Assembly: GCF_037392515.1 (NCBI RefSeq) | Contig: NC_090291.1 | Span: 14,517,001 to 14,581,000 of the forward strand | Direction of reading: 5' to 3' | Length of the DNA stretch: 64,000 nucleotides | From: Haliotis asinina | Lineage: Eukaryota; Mollusca; Gastropoda; Lepetellida; Haliotidae | In this document: in pieces, positions 33,669-46,300 of the stretch | Layout: each line of letters opens with the position of its first letter | How positions within the stretch are numbered: position 1 is the first letter of the stretch | The notes under the pieces: model-generated | What the model was told of the DNA's origin: nothing | Database searches by the model: none | What the model saw: only the letters and a program-made list of their open reading frames with translations | Program-made: the position numbers and the translations under genes

Positions 33669-34726
33669 GATTGTAAAGACATTGCCTACTCTTGCGTTAC
33701 AAAATCATACACAAAAGTCTCTTTGTGGACGAGCTCTATAAGTTTGTATCGACACTACCTTCTTCTAAATGGTGTACAATTTCATGCACTAAAGTGTACT
33801 TGTGGATGAGTCATGCAACAGATTTCTCGTCTATGCGTTTCTTTTTAAGGATAGTATATTATTTACAGGCGTTAAGCAACACACGAATAAAGGCATAAAT
33901 CCATGGCATTTCATGTTTGTCTACAGAGCAATGGGGAACGTGTACATACTACAGTGACAGTGGTTGCCACCGTCTGGGATCGAAGAATGAAATCCCCCCT
34001 ATCATCTAAACTCTATTCTAAGACTTCAATCACCTATGGAAGAATAGAGGTCGTTGCACAGTTACCTAAAGGAGACTGGTTATGGCCTGGTGAATATTTC
34101 CAATTTTTCATGACATTATTGTTTCCTGAAAAGCTTTCGATATTCAGATGAAATACTCCCTGAATAGGTTTCTTTGTTGTCCGTAATAGCTGAAGTATAA
34201 ATACAAAACGATTCATGTGTCAGCACGTGGTTTAAAGTTTCGAAATGAGACCAGTGAGTGTTTGACGCAACAAGCTACTCCTAACAACACATCATAGTGT
34301 GATCAATATATACGTTGTGTTTTAAGTTGTAAGTGTGTGTGTTAGTTAATCTCTCACTCCTCGTTTAATGGTTACCATAGCAATATGGATGCTTCCTCCC
34401 AAAAGACCATGGAAATATGGTGGATGGCCAGCTTCCGGCGAGACAGATATCATGGAGGCAAGGGGTAAGTCTCACCTTTCCAGTGTTGTGACTCCAGTCT
34501 ATTACCGTTACTGCATTTATAGATGTATGAAAGACTAAGTCTATGGTCAACCTGCCTCTGGGTATACATGTTGTTCCTCTATACTTCTGCTGTATCATTT
34601 TATTTTGATGACTTATACATTATTAATTGTGTACTGTGAGTAAGCCACAAAATGCTAAAATCAATCCAAGGCTTCTACTCAAGTGTTAAAGCGTGTGCCA
34701 AATTTGAAATAATGTATCAACATATA

Positions 34727-36065
34727 CTACCGACAAGAAATAAGGGAACTAATGAAATAATAGCGAATTTGAAATTGCTTTAAATATCCACTAAATCAAT
34801 TTTTGGCGTCAAGTTCAATATCTGGTGTGTCCACCATGTTGGGCAACACATTCACGGCACCTTGATGGCATGCTGTTAATCAATTTCCGGATGGTTGCCC
34901 GTGGTATTGCCCGCCATTCCTCTTGGAGAGCTGCACCAAGCTGGGCCAGGTTGGCGGGTCCTTGGTCCCTGGCGTACACCCGTCCACCAAGAACGTCCCA
35001 AAGATGTTCAGTTGGGGACAGGTCTGGGGACTTAGAGGGCCAGTCCAATGTCTGGATACCTTCTTGTCGGAGATAAGCGGAGACAATTCGGGCCCGATGT
35101 GGTCTGGCATTATCATCTTGGAATACAAAATTTCGGCCGATAACTCTAGCTAATGGAGCCACAACAGGACGCAATATTTGGTCAACGTATCGCTGATCAG
35201 TCATGGCTCCGTTAATGATGACCAAATCTGATCGTCCCCACACCATGACAGTACCACCTCCATATCGATCATGGTCAAGAATTGCTGCTCTGGCATATCG
35301 CTCCCCGCTCCGACGCCAACAACGTTTTCTGTCATCTGTGAATCGTAGGCAAAACCTCGACTCATTAGAGAACATGGTGTAGCGCCAGTGGCGCATAGCC
35401 CGTCCCTGATGCTGCCTAGCCCATGCCAATCTTTGGCGCTTATGGTGAGCTGAAAGGGTGACACCTTTAAAAGGCCGTCTTGCTTTCAGACGAGCTTGAT
35501 AGAGTCGGTTGTTAACGGTTGAGGTTGAAATGCGTCTTCGAGTGAGTGTGCGGAATTCTGTATTGATGGCAGGGGCCGATTTAAACCTATCGCGTAGAGC
35601 AATTAACGTAATGAGACGATCCTGTCGTGGTGTCGTTGATTTTGGTCTACCACGCCCAGGTCTTGTTGCAACCCCACCCGTTTGACGGTACTTATCTCAC
35701 AGGCGTTAAATTACACTTTTTGATTTACCAATCTGCCGGGCAACTTCATACAATGATGCCCCCCCCCCCCCCAGACCCCCCCCCCCCCTCTATCATCCCC
35801 ACAATTCTCTATTTTGTTGTTTCACCGAGATACTGCCTCGGAGGCATTTCTGTCAGTAAGTGTCAATCATTAGTGATTGCGACTTCTCCAGTACATTTAC
35901 AGGAGTTAACTTCTATATGCACGTGTAGCACGTGCTGGGCATGCATTATGCGAAATTCCATTGTCATTGGATGTTGCGTTTGGGAGATACGAAAGGATAC
36001 CGGACCCTGTCACAGTCAAAGTCATCTACATTCAATTTCTTGGTTCCCTTATTTTCTGTCGGTAG
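34727..36065 (-). mobile_element. Tc1/mariner element, decayed, about 1.34 kb
   Basis: The ends CTACCGACA...AAGGGAAC (34,727) and GTTCCCTTATTTTCTGTCGG (ending 36,065) form inverted repeats of about 27 bp and are bordered by TA. The minus strand is open for 293 codons from 35,696 to 34,815: helix-turn-helix region (GRGRPKSTTPRQDR, RRRISTSTVNNRLYQARLKA), then FSNESRF, FQDDNARPH and, 34 residues after the second D, SPTEHLWDVL, that is DD34E with the first catalytic D replaced by N. Upstream of 35,696 the N-terminus is broken by two in-frame stops (SKSVI-stop-RL-stop-DKYRQT) and by two long G runs. It is therefore inactive. It lies in the second intron of gene C. Confidence 0.85.
35761..35790. 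repeat. Two long C runs
   Basis: Runs of about 12-14 C separated by AGA, inside the Tc1/mariner element. Such runs are error-prone in sequencing and may be of uncertain length. Confidence 0.7.
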
Positions 36066-36082
36066 TATATTTTGATTGGACT

Positions 36083-36106
36083 TTTTGGCCTCTAGAATTA
36101 AATTGT
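36083..36106 (-). repeat. Short relic of the giant element's terminus
   Basis: GGACTTTT then TCTAGAATTAAATTGTGACG matches the end of the 11.9-kb element (GTCCAGAATTAAATTGTGAC). It directly follows the Tc1/mariner element in an intron of gene C; only this terminal piece is visible. Confidence 0.5.
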
Positions 36107-37334
36107 GACGTATTTTCACCCGATCTATGGGGCTACGGGCGCATCGTTTGGCCACAATTTCTTTGAAGTTTGTTTATTGCCTCAGATAGTAATTACAGCG
36201 TCAAGATAACTTATATCTGTTACCAAAAGGTAAAAATATCCATGACGGTGGCTTTGCTGGCATACAACATTCGGAGTACCAGTTTCTAACCCCACACAAT
36301 GGTATAATTTCGTTTTAACCCCTGACTGTTCACAGGCAATCTCAACTTGAAGGATAGCAGTGGTTATAACCATGGCGCCCAGAACATAAGGTCCGGCATT
36401 CACTGGGGTGTTTCCGGTCAACTTCACAGTAAGGGATATGGAAGGTATATTTGCAGGATCTTCTTCCGTTTTCTTTTTCTCTTTATTTAATCCTTCACAT
36501 GTCAGTAACTGTGTCGTATAAGCTGAACACAAACGTTACACACCGAAGCAAACATATCACCTATAGGGCGTTCTGACACAGCATTATCTTTTCTCGCCGA
36601 GGGTCCAGGTTCAATTCTACACATATGTACAATGTGCAAAACCCATTTCTGGTGATATTGCTGTTCGTTGCTAAAGGGTCAGGACTACCGAATAATCTCC
36701 TACAGCATTGGTGTTGGCACTGCCTTGGTAAAACAACTGAAGTTAAATAGTTTGTTTCAACTAATTTGTACGTACATTTTCACAACGGATCCGCAAATGC
36801 AGCCGTATTGCAGTTCATTTATCAAGCTGTCATAAATTATGATTGTTCTGATTCAGCCGTGATGCATCTTCCTGGCCTCATCAAGCACCAACATACAAAT
36901 GAGCACGTAATGTTCAGTTGCCCTCATATTAACGACATGTATGAGTCCCTTTGCTAAATGTTATTTTCGACGTTATTCTAATGATGGTAATGTCATGTAT
37001 AATCCTATTTTAATAACTTCCGTTGACTTTTGAAATCGTCACGGTGCTTTATTAAAGCGAACTTAGGGATGGGTAATGAAAACAAACAAATAAATTGGTT
37101 TACATGCAATACTACCTAGTGTGTTCTGATTCCATTTTGCAGTACCAGTTTTCGTCTAAAGTAAATCAAATGTCAAGCAAACTGTTGTTGTTTTTTCTAG
37201 TGTTATGTTTGTGTACTGTTTAACAGGGCAAGTGCACCTGGGACAGTATGGGCTGACGACTTCCACACGTACTCCATTGACTGGACATCAGACCACATAA
37301 GGTATGGTGATATATGACAAAAGGATGTTATTGT

Positions 37335-37485
37335 TGTTTTTTAACGCCGCGCTCAGCAATATGCCAAACATATATGACGTCGGTCTTTAGTGATCTAAAG
37401 CATACGCATCGATCTACGAAATTGGGATATGGTGACATGTGTCAACCAAGTCAGGTTGCCTGGACACCCGATCCCGGAAACAGGC
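37335..37485 (+). repeat. SINE, diverged, in an intron of gene C
   Basis: TTAACGCCGCGCTCAGCAAT, GCATCGATCTACGAAATTGG, GTGACATGTGTCAACCAAGT and ACACCCGATCCCG in order. Gene A lacks it in the corresponding intron. Confidence 0.65.
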
Positions 37486-37760
37486 CCAACACCCGGCTTG
37501 CTGAAAACCCGGAAACAGCACCTACAGTTTCGTTCTTGACTAAAACGGCAGATAACAGACTGTCAGTAGATGACCATCCAGTCTTGGCCTGGTCAACACC
37601 CCCTCAAGGCTTATGGTCATACAGTCACATGACTGGGCACAACATCTGGGCAAGCGGTGGTAAAGATGCGCCCTTTGACGGACCGGTAATTTGAACTTAC
37701 AAATACTAAATCTTTTTGCGCGAAGGTAAAAGAAAGGAGATGTTTCTCGTTCTCGTTTAA

Positions 37761-37861
37761 AGAGAGTGATTTTGGTTTACGCCGCACTCAGCACTATTCC
37801 AGCTGTAAGACGGCGATCTATAAATAACTAAATCTGGACCAGACAATCCAGTGATCAACAA
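37761..37861 (+). repeat. SINE fragment in last intron of gene C
   Basis: Same insertion as at 4,713-4,811 in gene A, differing by several substitutions. Confidence 0.7.
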
Positions 37862-38558
37862 CAATTTGAATATTAATTTTAATTTTCAACATGGGTAACA
37901 CGTATGGAAACTGAATGAATGTGGGTTCCCATTTGAAAAATGGATAATAGTATACACAAATAAAGACACTATGGGAATGATTTTTGTGCTTATTGATCTT
38001 GGGAGCAACTGTTTTCCTCTTGGTATTTATCTACTTTACGAGACATTCATTTGATGTCTCCCTAAAGTGTTGAGTGATAGTGATATCGACATGGATTATA
38101 TATTGCATAGTCAACACTTATGCCATAACAAGCGAACCGCTGAGTTCGTTATACAATACAATATGCACAATAAGTGTACACGTTATAATCAGCCATATAG
38201 ATAGCTGCACTCTCCTCGTATTGCAGTCCTTATCAATTGGACAAGCAGTGTGTAACTATTGGGAACACATACCACTTCCAGATGGGTCTCATCCTCAACG
38301 TCGCTGTTGGAGATGATGTCTACTTTCCCGATTTATGGCACAATGCTAATGGAAAACCGTGGAAGAATGGGTCACCTACCGCCATGGCAGACTTTTGGAA
38401 GAACAGGCACCAATGGCAGCCAACTTGGCATGGTGAAGACGCTGCCATGAAGATCAGGTCCGTCAAGATGATACAATACTAGATTGCATCTGCGGGACCT
38501 TGGATGACATCCTGAAGTCCAAAAAGTCAAAACATTTGGAATGATCTTTATATGTGGA

Positions 38559-38564
38559 ATTAAA
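38559..38564 (+). promoter_or_regulatory. Polyadenylation signal after gene C (ATTAAA)
   Basis: Identical in sequence and context to the signal after gene A at 5,511-5,516. Confidence 0.45.
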
Positions 38565-38794
38565 CATGTTCACGGTTGTTTTATGTGTTTGCTTGTTTGT
38601 ACAACGGGCCACTCAGCAGCATCCCAACTATGTGGTGGCCGTCTGTAAACCTGTCTGGATCAACAACACGAACACTTATTTGTGCAGTTAGGATTTATTG
38701 TCCGACGTCGATAAGTTCTTTTGACAATGGGTCCTGACGTAACTGGTTTGTTCAAAATGACTTACACGCATCGTAATGTTTACGTTGCATGATT

Positions 38795-38918
38795 ACTTAC
38801 ATTTGCTTGATCGTTTACAGGTGCTTGATCGTTTATAGTTGCTTGACAGTTTACATTTACATGACCGTTTACAGTTGCATGACAATTAGTAGTTGCTTGA
38901 CAGTTTGCGTGCATCATG
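38795..38918. repeat. Minisatellite, 18-bp unit, second copy
   Basis: Same array as at 5,747-5,870, in unit 2 of the segmental duplication, with one substitution seen. Confidence 0.75.
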
Positions 38919-39466
38919 CTAATACGCATATGGAATACGGTGACATGTGTCTATCAGATCATGAGCCTGATCTCGCGTTTGCCGTTGGACTTCTCTTATG
39001 ACAAGCATCTGCTTCAGAAGAACAGTTCTAACAAACGAAACAACATTTAGTGTGTTGCTCTTGCCGTTGGACTTCCCTTGTGACAAGCATATTCTGCATA
39101 AGACCAGTCCTAACTACTGAAACAGCATTTAGTGTGTTGCTCTTGACTGGCGCAGTGGACTTCTTGACGCGGTCATCCAACTAACAGGTGGTTCGTTCGG
39201 TCACGGATGGTGAGGTTTTCAACGGATGAAAGCATGTGATTGTACAGGACTTCCAAGGATAAAATTACGATTCAGAACTGTTGTAGAAAGTACATACATA
39301 AAGACGGGTGTTAATTATGGTAGCCTTCATTACATCATAACTACCCTCCCTTTGACAGATCTGGTTCATGAACCAGATGACCTAAAGCTTAAACATCATG
39401 GAAGAGACGGGTTAAAGAATATTCTTCTGATATTTAGATGTCCCAACGTCCGGTATTTAATGTCCT

Positions 39467-39589
39467 GGGTCCTGGGCCGTCTTGCACAAAGCGATCTTAG
39501 TGCTACAGCTATCTTAAGCCTATGTTGGTGAATGGGAGTTACAATCATTGTAGCGCTAAGATTGCTTTGTGCAAGTGGGCCCAGATCCC
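39467..39589. repeat. Hairpin-forming repeat, second copy
   Basis: Unit-2 copy of the hairpin at 6,419-6,541, with one substitution in the loop. Confidence 0.65.
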
Positions 39590-40370
39590 GAAAACGTTTG
39601 TAACGTTTGTAACCTGTCGTAACTCTACAGTTTATCGTAGCTTACGAATATCGTGGAGCCGCAAATGAAGCATTACGATAAGAAGGTCGAGTATTGAGTG
39701 GCCCTTGATGAACAAGTCGCTGATAATGAGGCTTGAACTTGTGTATACTGAACAACAGAGGACACTACAAGCAACACTTCAACATAATTTAAATGTCAAA
39801 TGTATGTACATTATCACCACCTGTTGTTAAGCTATACAATTGTCGGGAGTTATCTTATACTGTAAATTCTGTCCCCGACTCTTGTCTGAAGTGTAAAGTG
39901 GTGATATTTTCCACTTTGCAGTTCCAAGGCCACAATGACATTACCTTCTTCTTAACTCTCTAAAGGTGTATTTTAACATAAAAAATGAACATCACTAGTG
40001 GACATTTTAAAGCAATTCCTGTAGTTTTAAACCAGTATGATAAATTTCGTATTAGGTGAAAGGGTTTTGAATTATTTATATGGTACTTTAATTTCTATTT
40101 TAGTTAAACTTAAATTCCATGACGGTTTTTGAGTTTAAACTCAAAGTGACAAGAAACTTTTGATGCAACGTGTCTGTGTTAAATATGAAAGGATCTTTGT
40201 GAGTTCTAAGATAAGTTTCCTAAACTAATCCAATTTAAAAAAAGATGGGGTCAACATGAGCGAGGTTCCTTATCTCGTTGAGATCACAGGTATATGTATA
40301 CCTGAGCTGTAACAGAAAACAGACACTCTGTTCGTTGTGGCTGGCATCGGTTGCCTCAACACTGACGATA

Positions 40371-43300
40371 ATGACCATCAAAATATTCTTCGCAACTCTC
40401 CTTGTAGGTCTGTGTTATACATCTCTACAGCCAACTATCAAACAAAACGCAGAGAAGAATGGGCTGACATTGTCTTTCCCAAGTAAGTGTAAATGTATAT
40501 GAAAACAGCATGGATATTTAGCAATCGAAATATTAGGTAAGTACAAGACAAAGTCATAACTGTTCTTCTGACATTGTGTTTGCAGAGGTTGATCCGTTTC
40601 CAGTGCACAGGCGTATGTCCATTCTATGACTTTGAATTTTGTTGTCCCTTCCTTCTTTTTGACATTGACCTCTAATGTTTTTACGCCCTTCAACAACAAG
40701 TGTTTATATTCTGAATTTATTGATCTTTGATACATAAATTGTTTCCGTGACGACATGGCTGAAGAATGACGATATGAGAACTCACTCGCTCAACTTTTGA
40801 CATTAGATGCAATGTTCGTCAGAAGCCTTAAAGCAAATCAATATGATGTTAATAGGTGGTTCACTAACGATATGACAATATTTGGTGTGAATGTTTTCCT
40901 TCTAATACTTTCACAGGAACCAACCATGAAATCAAAATGAACTTAGCTATATACAATACATGCATGCTTGCACTCACGCACGCACAGTGTGGAAATAAAT
41001 TAAAGCTACGTCAACATTTAAAATACTTTTCACACAAAATCGTGCCAATACATATATCAGTAGAAGTATGGCCTACATATTAGTGTGGTCAAAGATAGTG
41101 ATAACGCGCCGAATATTTTCAGCATCGGACCAATAGCAGATGATCTCGCAGCAGTGGACAAGCAGGTGGTGACAGCGAGTTGTTTCAATTGATTCTCTTT
41201 CCAAATGTGTACCTATTGTAACGTAATTCCCTTCATCCACAATGTGGCCAAAGGGAGACAAGTGAGGGAATCGCGAACACCAGGGTACACATTAACATTG
41301 CTCTGATGAAGATACCGCACGAGGAAAATGTGGTCTGGCAAAAGTGTTGAAACGTCACACTGCTCAACCAATGCCGCAATAAGACTTCGTCTTGACGTCT
41401 CACTTCATTCAGGTTCCCGTCAGTCACATTGCCGTTAGACTTACCTAGATCGAACATAATTTTCCAAATACGCCATTCATCCTTTCGTGCGAACCGAACA
41501 ACAACCAGTTGTGTGTGTGGTTTCTGGATCAGTCTACAAATTCTACGGATAACTTTGCCTTCTGAGTATAGTCTTTCAACCGAGTTAGCGACGGATAAGA
41601 AGACTATTTCAATTCTGCCAGTTTAGGTAAAACACACTTTTCCCGACAATTAAAAAGTTTAGCCCATTTAGCTGTTATCTTTATATGAAAGTCGTCTACG
41701 TACACGCCCTTGCACGAATGAGGTCATCTACGTTTTCCATTTTGAGAGAAGATCTTTGTTACTAAATCGCAAATCTCAGCATTTGTGTCTCGGATTCTCC
41801 AACAACACTGCCATGCTTTTCGTGAATACGTCGTCGAATTGGTACACCAAACATTAAAATTATTATTAGGATGTATATCAGACAGACAGACAGTCAGACA
41901 TTATATTACAATAATAGGGTATTGGCCAATAATACATACGAATGCGAATACAAATAACACACTACATGCTGACTGTAAGGTGAAGATTGAAAAGTCCAAA
42001 TAAATTATGTTATAACGGCCGACTACTTCTTAATTTAAATGCAGTGGAGAGTAATGTACTTGTTGTTTTGGTGGTCTTTTTTACATAATTCATCTTGTTA
42101 CGGGCAATTAATGTTGTTATAGGTAATTAAATACACAGTTTCAGTTACTGCAGGCTGAGTCTGATGAGCTGACACAATTAGTCTCCAATAGCTCGCCCTC
42201 AACATAGGTTCGGCCAACTGAGTGGCAGTAAAGACAAAGACATTGGTCATAGGGTGTATTTGTGTGGCAGCGGTTTTTCACTGCTGGTCTAAAGTTGTTA
42301 TAGCGGAACATGGTTATAACCTTCCGTTGATATTGCAGGAAGTGATAGGACGAGTAGTTATCAACGTTAAGATTTAAATTGTAAATATTTACATTTAGGT
42401 GAAGCGTCAAGTCAGGGGCGTCAGTGTTGAAGACACTTTGGTCCATGACAGTTTAGGTGTGATCCCAAGATATCTGTGCATTATTACAACATCTATTTGT
42501 TCACTCTCTTTTAAAAGAATGAAGCTCTAAACAGTGTCAGATACAGCTCATACACCATCAACGGTTAATAGTGAGTGAGTGAGTGAGTTTAGTTTTACGC
42601 CGCACTCAGCAATATTACAGCTATATGGCGGCGGTCTGTAAATAATCGAGTCTGGACCAGACAATCCAGTGATCAACAACATGAGCATCGATCTGCGCAA
42701 TTGGGAACCGATGACACGCGTCAACCAAGTCAGCGATCCTGACCACCCGATCCCGTTAGTCGCCTCTTACGACAAGCTGAGTCGCCTGGTTAATAGAGAA
42801 AATAATCCTGTTGAATGAATCCTAGTAAACACCTCTTCCACCGTCTTCCTCCAACATTTGAGCTTGTTTAGTTATGATTATAATGATAGTCTGCGGACTC
42901 AGAGTGCATCCTTGGCGGATACCTATATTATATTTGAAATAAGGTTTTATGTCTGGCACAAATACACAGTGTATAATACATGTTGATAATAAATTTAAGA
43001 TATATACCATATTTCAAAATGGTAGATATATGTCCAACGGAAATGGGAAAAGGGCAAATCATCCGTCATAGACTTTTTCACAGAAACTGTGTGCAACGGT
43101 TATGGTGAATGAGTGAATTTAGCTTTGCGCCCTAATCAGCAATATTCCGGCTTTTTAGGCGGTCAGTAAATAATCGGATCTAGACCAGGCATTCCAGGGA
43201 TCAACAGTATGAGCGTCGATCTACGCAATCGATGATATGTGTCAACCCAGTCAACGAACTTGACCACCTGTTTCCGGAAATCGCCTTTTACGAGAAGCAT

Positions 43301-46300
43301 AGGTTGTTGCAGATCAGTTCTATGACGGATCTTCACGGGTTTAACAGTCATGCAAAGCAAACTCGAAGTGTATGTTACATGCTATTCTTTCTTTTGACAG
43401 AGATCCCTGGTGTTGATACAATTGAAATGACCTACTCTCTCCATGATCAAGATGTCAGCTTACCTCATGTCTCCAACTCTGTGAGGTTGTATAAAAATGG
43501 TAAGTGATAAGGGGTAGTGATAAGAATCAAAGAATATCTGGAATTTATATCAGGTGAATTCCTGCCGAAAAAACGATCAAAGAGGCAACCCCCCTATAAC
43601 GTATATATTTATTTTTTGAAACTGTATTTGCTCCTAGATCATTCAAAGATCTTGGTATATATCATGTGAGTTATAAACACACAACTTCACATTGTAAGGT
43701 CTATATTCATAAGAACAAAGATTGATTAATGTAAATCTATTTGTGTCAAGTTGTTGTAAATGGCCAAGATATTTTAACGATTAAACTTCTATATTCTTTC
43801 CTCACAACGTTTTGGAACCATTGCAGATCATTGCAGATCCCTTCATCAGCTGAACTGACATTATCAAAAGGTATTTGGCATAGTAGAGGTAGAGGTGGAC
43901 ACGCCCAAACGCCCACTGATCCGGAGATCCTTCACTGACTGTTTCCAACAGATGGTGTTTCAAAGGCTGTCACCAGTCGCTCCGTGTTTGCTCCATGAAA
44001 TCATTTAGTGGCTGTTTCCCCGAGGGCGCCGTTCAGGGATCACTTTAAGTAAAGCACCATAGCGTGCTTGTTCCGTAGACATCTAATAATAGTTTGACCC
44101 TGTAGATCATTCGACAATGTCTTGCTCCAGTAGATCATTCAGTGACTTCTTGATGATCTAAAATGTAGAGTGTGAGATGATCCATTCACCTTTCTTCAGA
44201 AAATCATTACATTTGCCAAGGGGGCTAGGAATTCTAGAAGATCATTGCCGGTTTACGGTTATACAAAATGATGTCATGGCTGTTTGGAGGTCATCTAAAG
44301 ATCGTCCGCTGATTATCAATAGATCATCAAGTGACTGTTTGCTCCAATAGGCATTCATGTACTGCTCTTGACAATCCAAAATGCAGCGTCTGTACCTGGA
44401 GATCATCCACTGACTGTCCCTAAAAGGTTATGTCAGGGCTGTTTGGAGATCCTATAGGAGATCATCTATTGACTGTTTGAGTCAGTAGATTATTCTCTAA
44501 CTGCTCTTCGTGACTCACACCGTACATTGAGTGCAAAATGGCATGGCCGTTTGGAGGTCATCTAGGAGATCATCTGTTGATTATTTTCTCCATTTTGTAT
44601 TTCAGAGACTGTATACTCCAAGAGTCCATTCAAGAAAATATTAGCATGTTCCCATGACATTATCTTTGCTCCTTGACCTCCGTCATTGGCTGAATTCTCT
44701 TGAAATCGTTGAAGGACAGTATGCTGCAGGAGATCCCTCGGATCAATATTTTTTACAGAAAATCCTCCTGCGAGTTTTCAATCTTGTTTCAGCTCATGGA
44801 TCGTTCACTTACACTGTTCCAACTGAGAGTGCATTTACTGAGAAGAAAGTTCTTGAGTATGCAGTAAAATATCTGTCTGCAAATGGCCACGTTGTGTTTC
44901 ACCTTGTGGACAAGTATACAATTCCCGGTAAGTAGTTCGGTAGGACATACATAAAATATGAAAAACAAAATGCAATGACTGTGAAAATGTCGGTAAACAT
45001 TTTCAACCTTCTCGATAAACCGTTTTGAGTTGAGTAACTTTTCAACTATACTTCATGTAAACCACAGAATTGGTCTTCATCAACCCATGCTTGTCTTATG
45101 AGGCGACTAACAGATCGGAAGGTCAGGTTCGCTGACTGGGTTAATGACTGGATTATTTATAGATCTCCGCCATGTAGCTGACATATTGTTTAATTGCGTT
45201 TTAGGAGAAAATAGTTGACAAACCAAATGATCATATTGGATGTTTATCATCTGCCAGCTGCCTCATCTCTTAGTCCACGACTCTACAGGCGTAGCCATAC
45301 CGTGATGTTTGACGATTTCCATTCAAGCCATCTAGACAGCAGCAAATGGAGGCACGAAATCACGTGCTGGGGAGGAGGGGTGAGAGTAACATTTTCATTC
45401 AGTTTGGTAAGAATGTATCCACGTGCGAGACAAATAACTATATCACACAATTGTATGTGTATAGCCTATGGTCCGAAAGTCGATTACGTTTACATGAGGG
45501 CCTGATTACTAGTCTCGGTTCAAACATAAAGCGACTTTCAAAGTGATTTATAAACACATGTCCTCTCATAGAGTCACACGGTGACGATCAAAGGAATGTC
45601 TGGTCATCACTCGGTTCGTTTACAAACAACATCATACAGCTGTAAACATATGCTCATTATATGATCACAATTGTACAATGAACTTTTCATTTAGCGAGAT
45701 TTCGTATAAGTTTCGAAAGAGCTTTGTCGGGACTCAGAGAGTAGTCCGCATTGTGGAGACCACCTGATTGCGCAGACCCTGGATTTGACAGATTGACATG
45801 GTCCGTTAATACAGTCTTTAAATCTTGATGCAAATTCCATTCATATAACGGCCAAACGTAATGTCCACCCGAATCTACCCGTACAGGGTTTGTTTACGCG
45901 TCACGAGGTGTCATGAGAGATTGATCCGATGCAAGCATATCCATTCCACGCCTCTTCCTCAAAAGGAATATACGCCTCATCTTTTCAAGTACGGCCACGC
46001 ACTATCTTAAAGTATTATGTCATAAACTAGGGGGTATCTGGCAGGACAATCCTTGGATGTACTCAAACAAATGGAAAGTCAACTTCATCTGGAAGCTAAT
46101 TGTCGGTCTCTGTTGAATATCCGGGACTATTAGGGTTTTTAGGGGGATAACAGATGCATTTTTGTTATCTTACATTCCTTCAGTGGCTGATAAAACCCTT
46201 TCGCAATGAGTCAACCATACGTGTTGGAAGACGTTATCTTTACGATTGCGAAAGGCACATATATGTCCATTCATGTGCAACTAATAAGCAATTAACACGT

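Larger units (their letters stand above)
33927..38482 (+). pseudogene. Gene C: GH16 beta-1,3-glucanase, 3' half, frameshifted
   Basis: Exons 33927-34089, 34381-34464, 36336-36444, 37227-37301, 37559-37685 and 38282-38482 match gene A in size, phase and GT-AG borders, except that the first is 163 instead of 168 nt. It lacks five bases after CCCCCCTATC (near 33,999-34,004), which throws the frame. The second exon has GETDIME where A and B have GEIDIME; both catalytic glutamates and the aspartate remain. The other four exons are open (HWGVSGQLHSKGYG, FHTYSIDWTSDHIR, APFDGP, MGLILNVAVG). No exon of the N-terminal half is found between gene B and here. So it is either a 5'-truncated pseudogene or a disabled alternative catalytic cassette downstream of gene B. 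The introns contain a Tc1/mariner element and SINE fragments. Its 3' end (after about 38,120-38,535) is almost identical to that of gene A, while the earlier part is several percent different, a sign of a crossover-made chimera. Confidence 0.75.
5488..38535. repeat. Tandem segmental duplication, unit 1 (about 33.05 kb)
   Basis: This block is repeated in direct orientation immediately downstream, from 38,536 on. The coordinate offset is 33,048 at the start and drifts by small steps to 33,034, each step explained by a small indel, mostly in simple repeats (TGAA run near 15,980, TTCA run near 22,710, T/G run near 29,560). Sampled divergence is about 10 substitutions in 1.9 kb around 7.2-9.0 kb, but only about 3 in 4.3 kb around 17.6-21.9 kb. 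Left of about 5,488 the matching stretches (gene A against gene C) differ by several percent, so that point marks the start of the recent copy. Confidence 0.92.
38565..40370. other. Intergenic region C to B'
   Basis: Unit-2 copy of the A-B intergenic region, with the same minisatellite, the 82-bp duplication (38,981-39,145) and the hairpin repeat. No exon is recognised. Confidence 0.5.

Noticed and set aside
33903-34151. An 82-codon open frame covering the first exon of gene C
   Set aside because: It stays open only because the 5-nt deletion joins a wrong frame to the right one; its first part is not the GH16 frame.
35627-36166. A 179-codon open frame on the + strand
   Set aside because: It runs antisense through the Tc1/mariner element and the C runs; no domain and no relation to the neighbouring exons.
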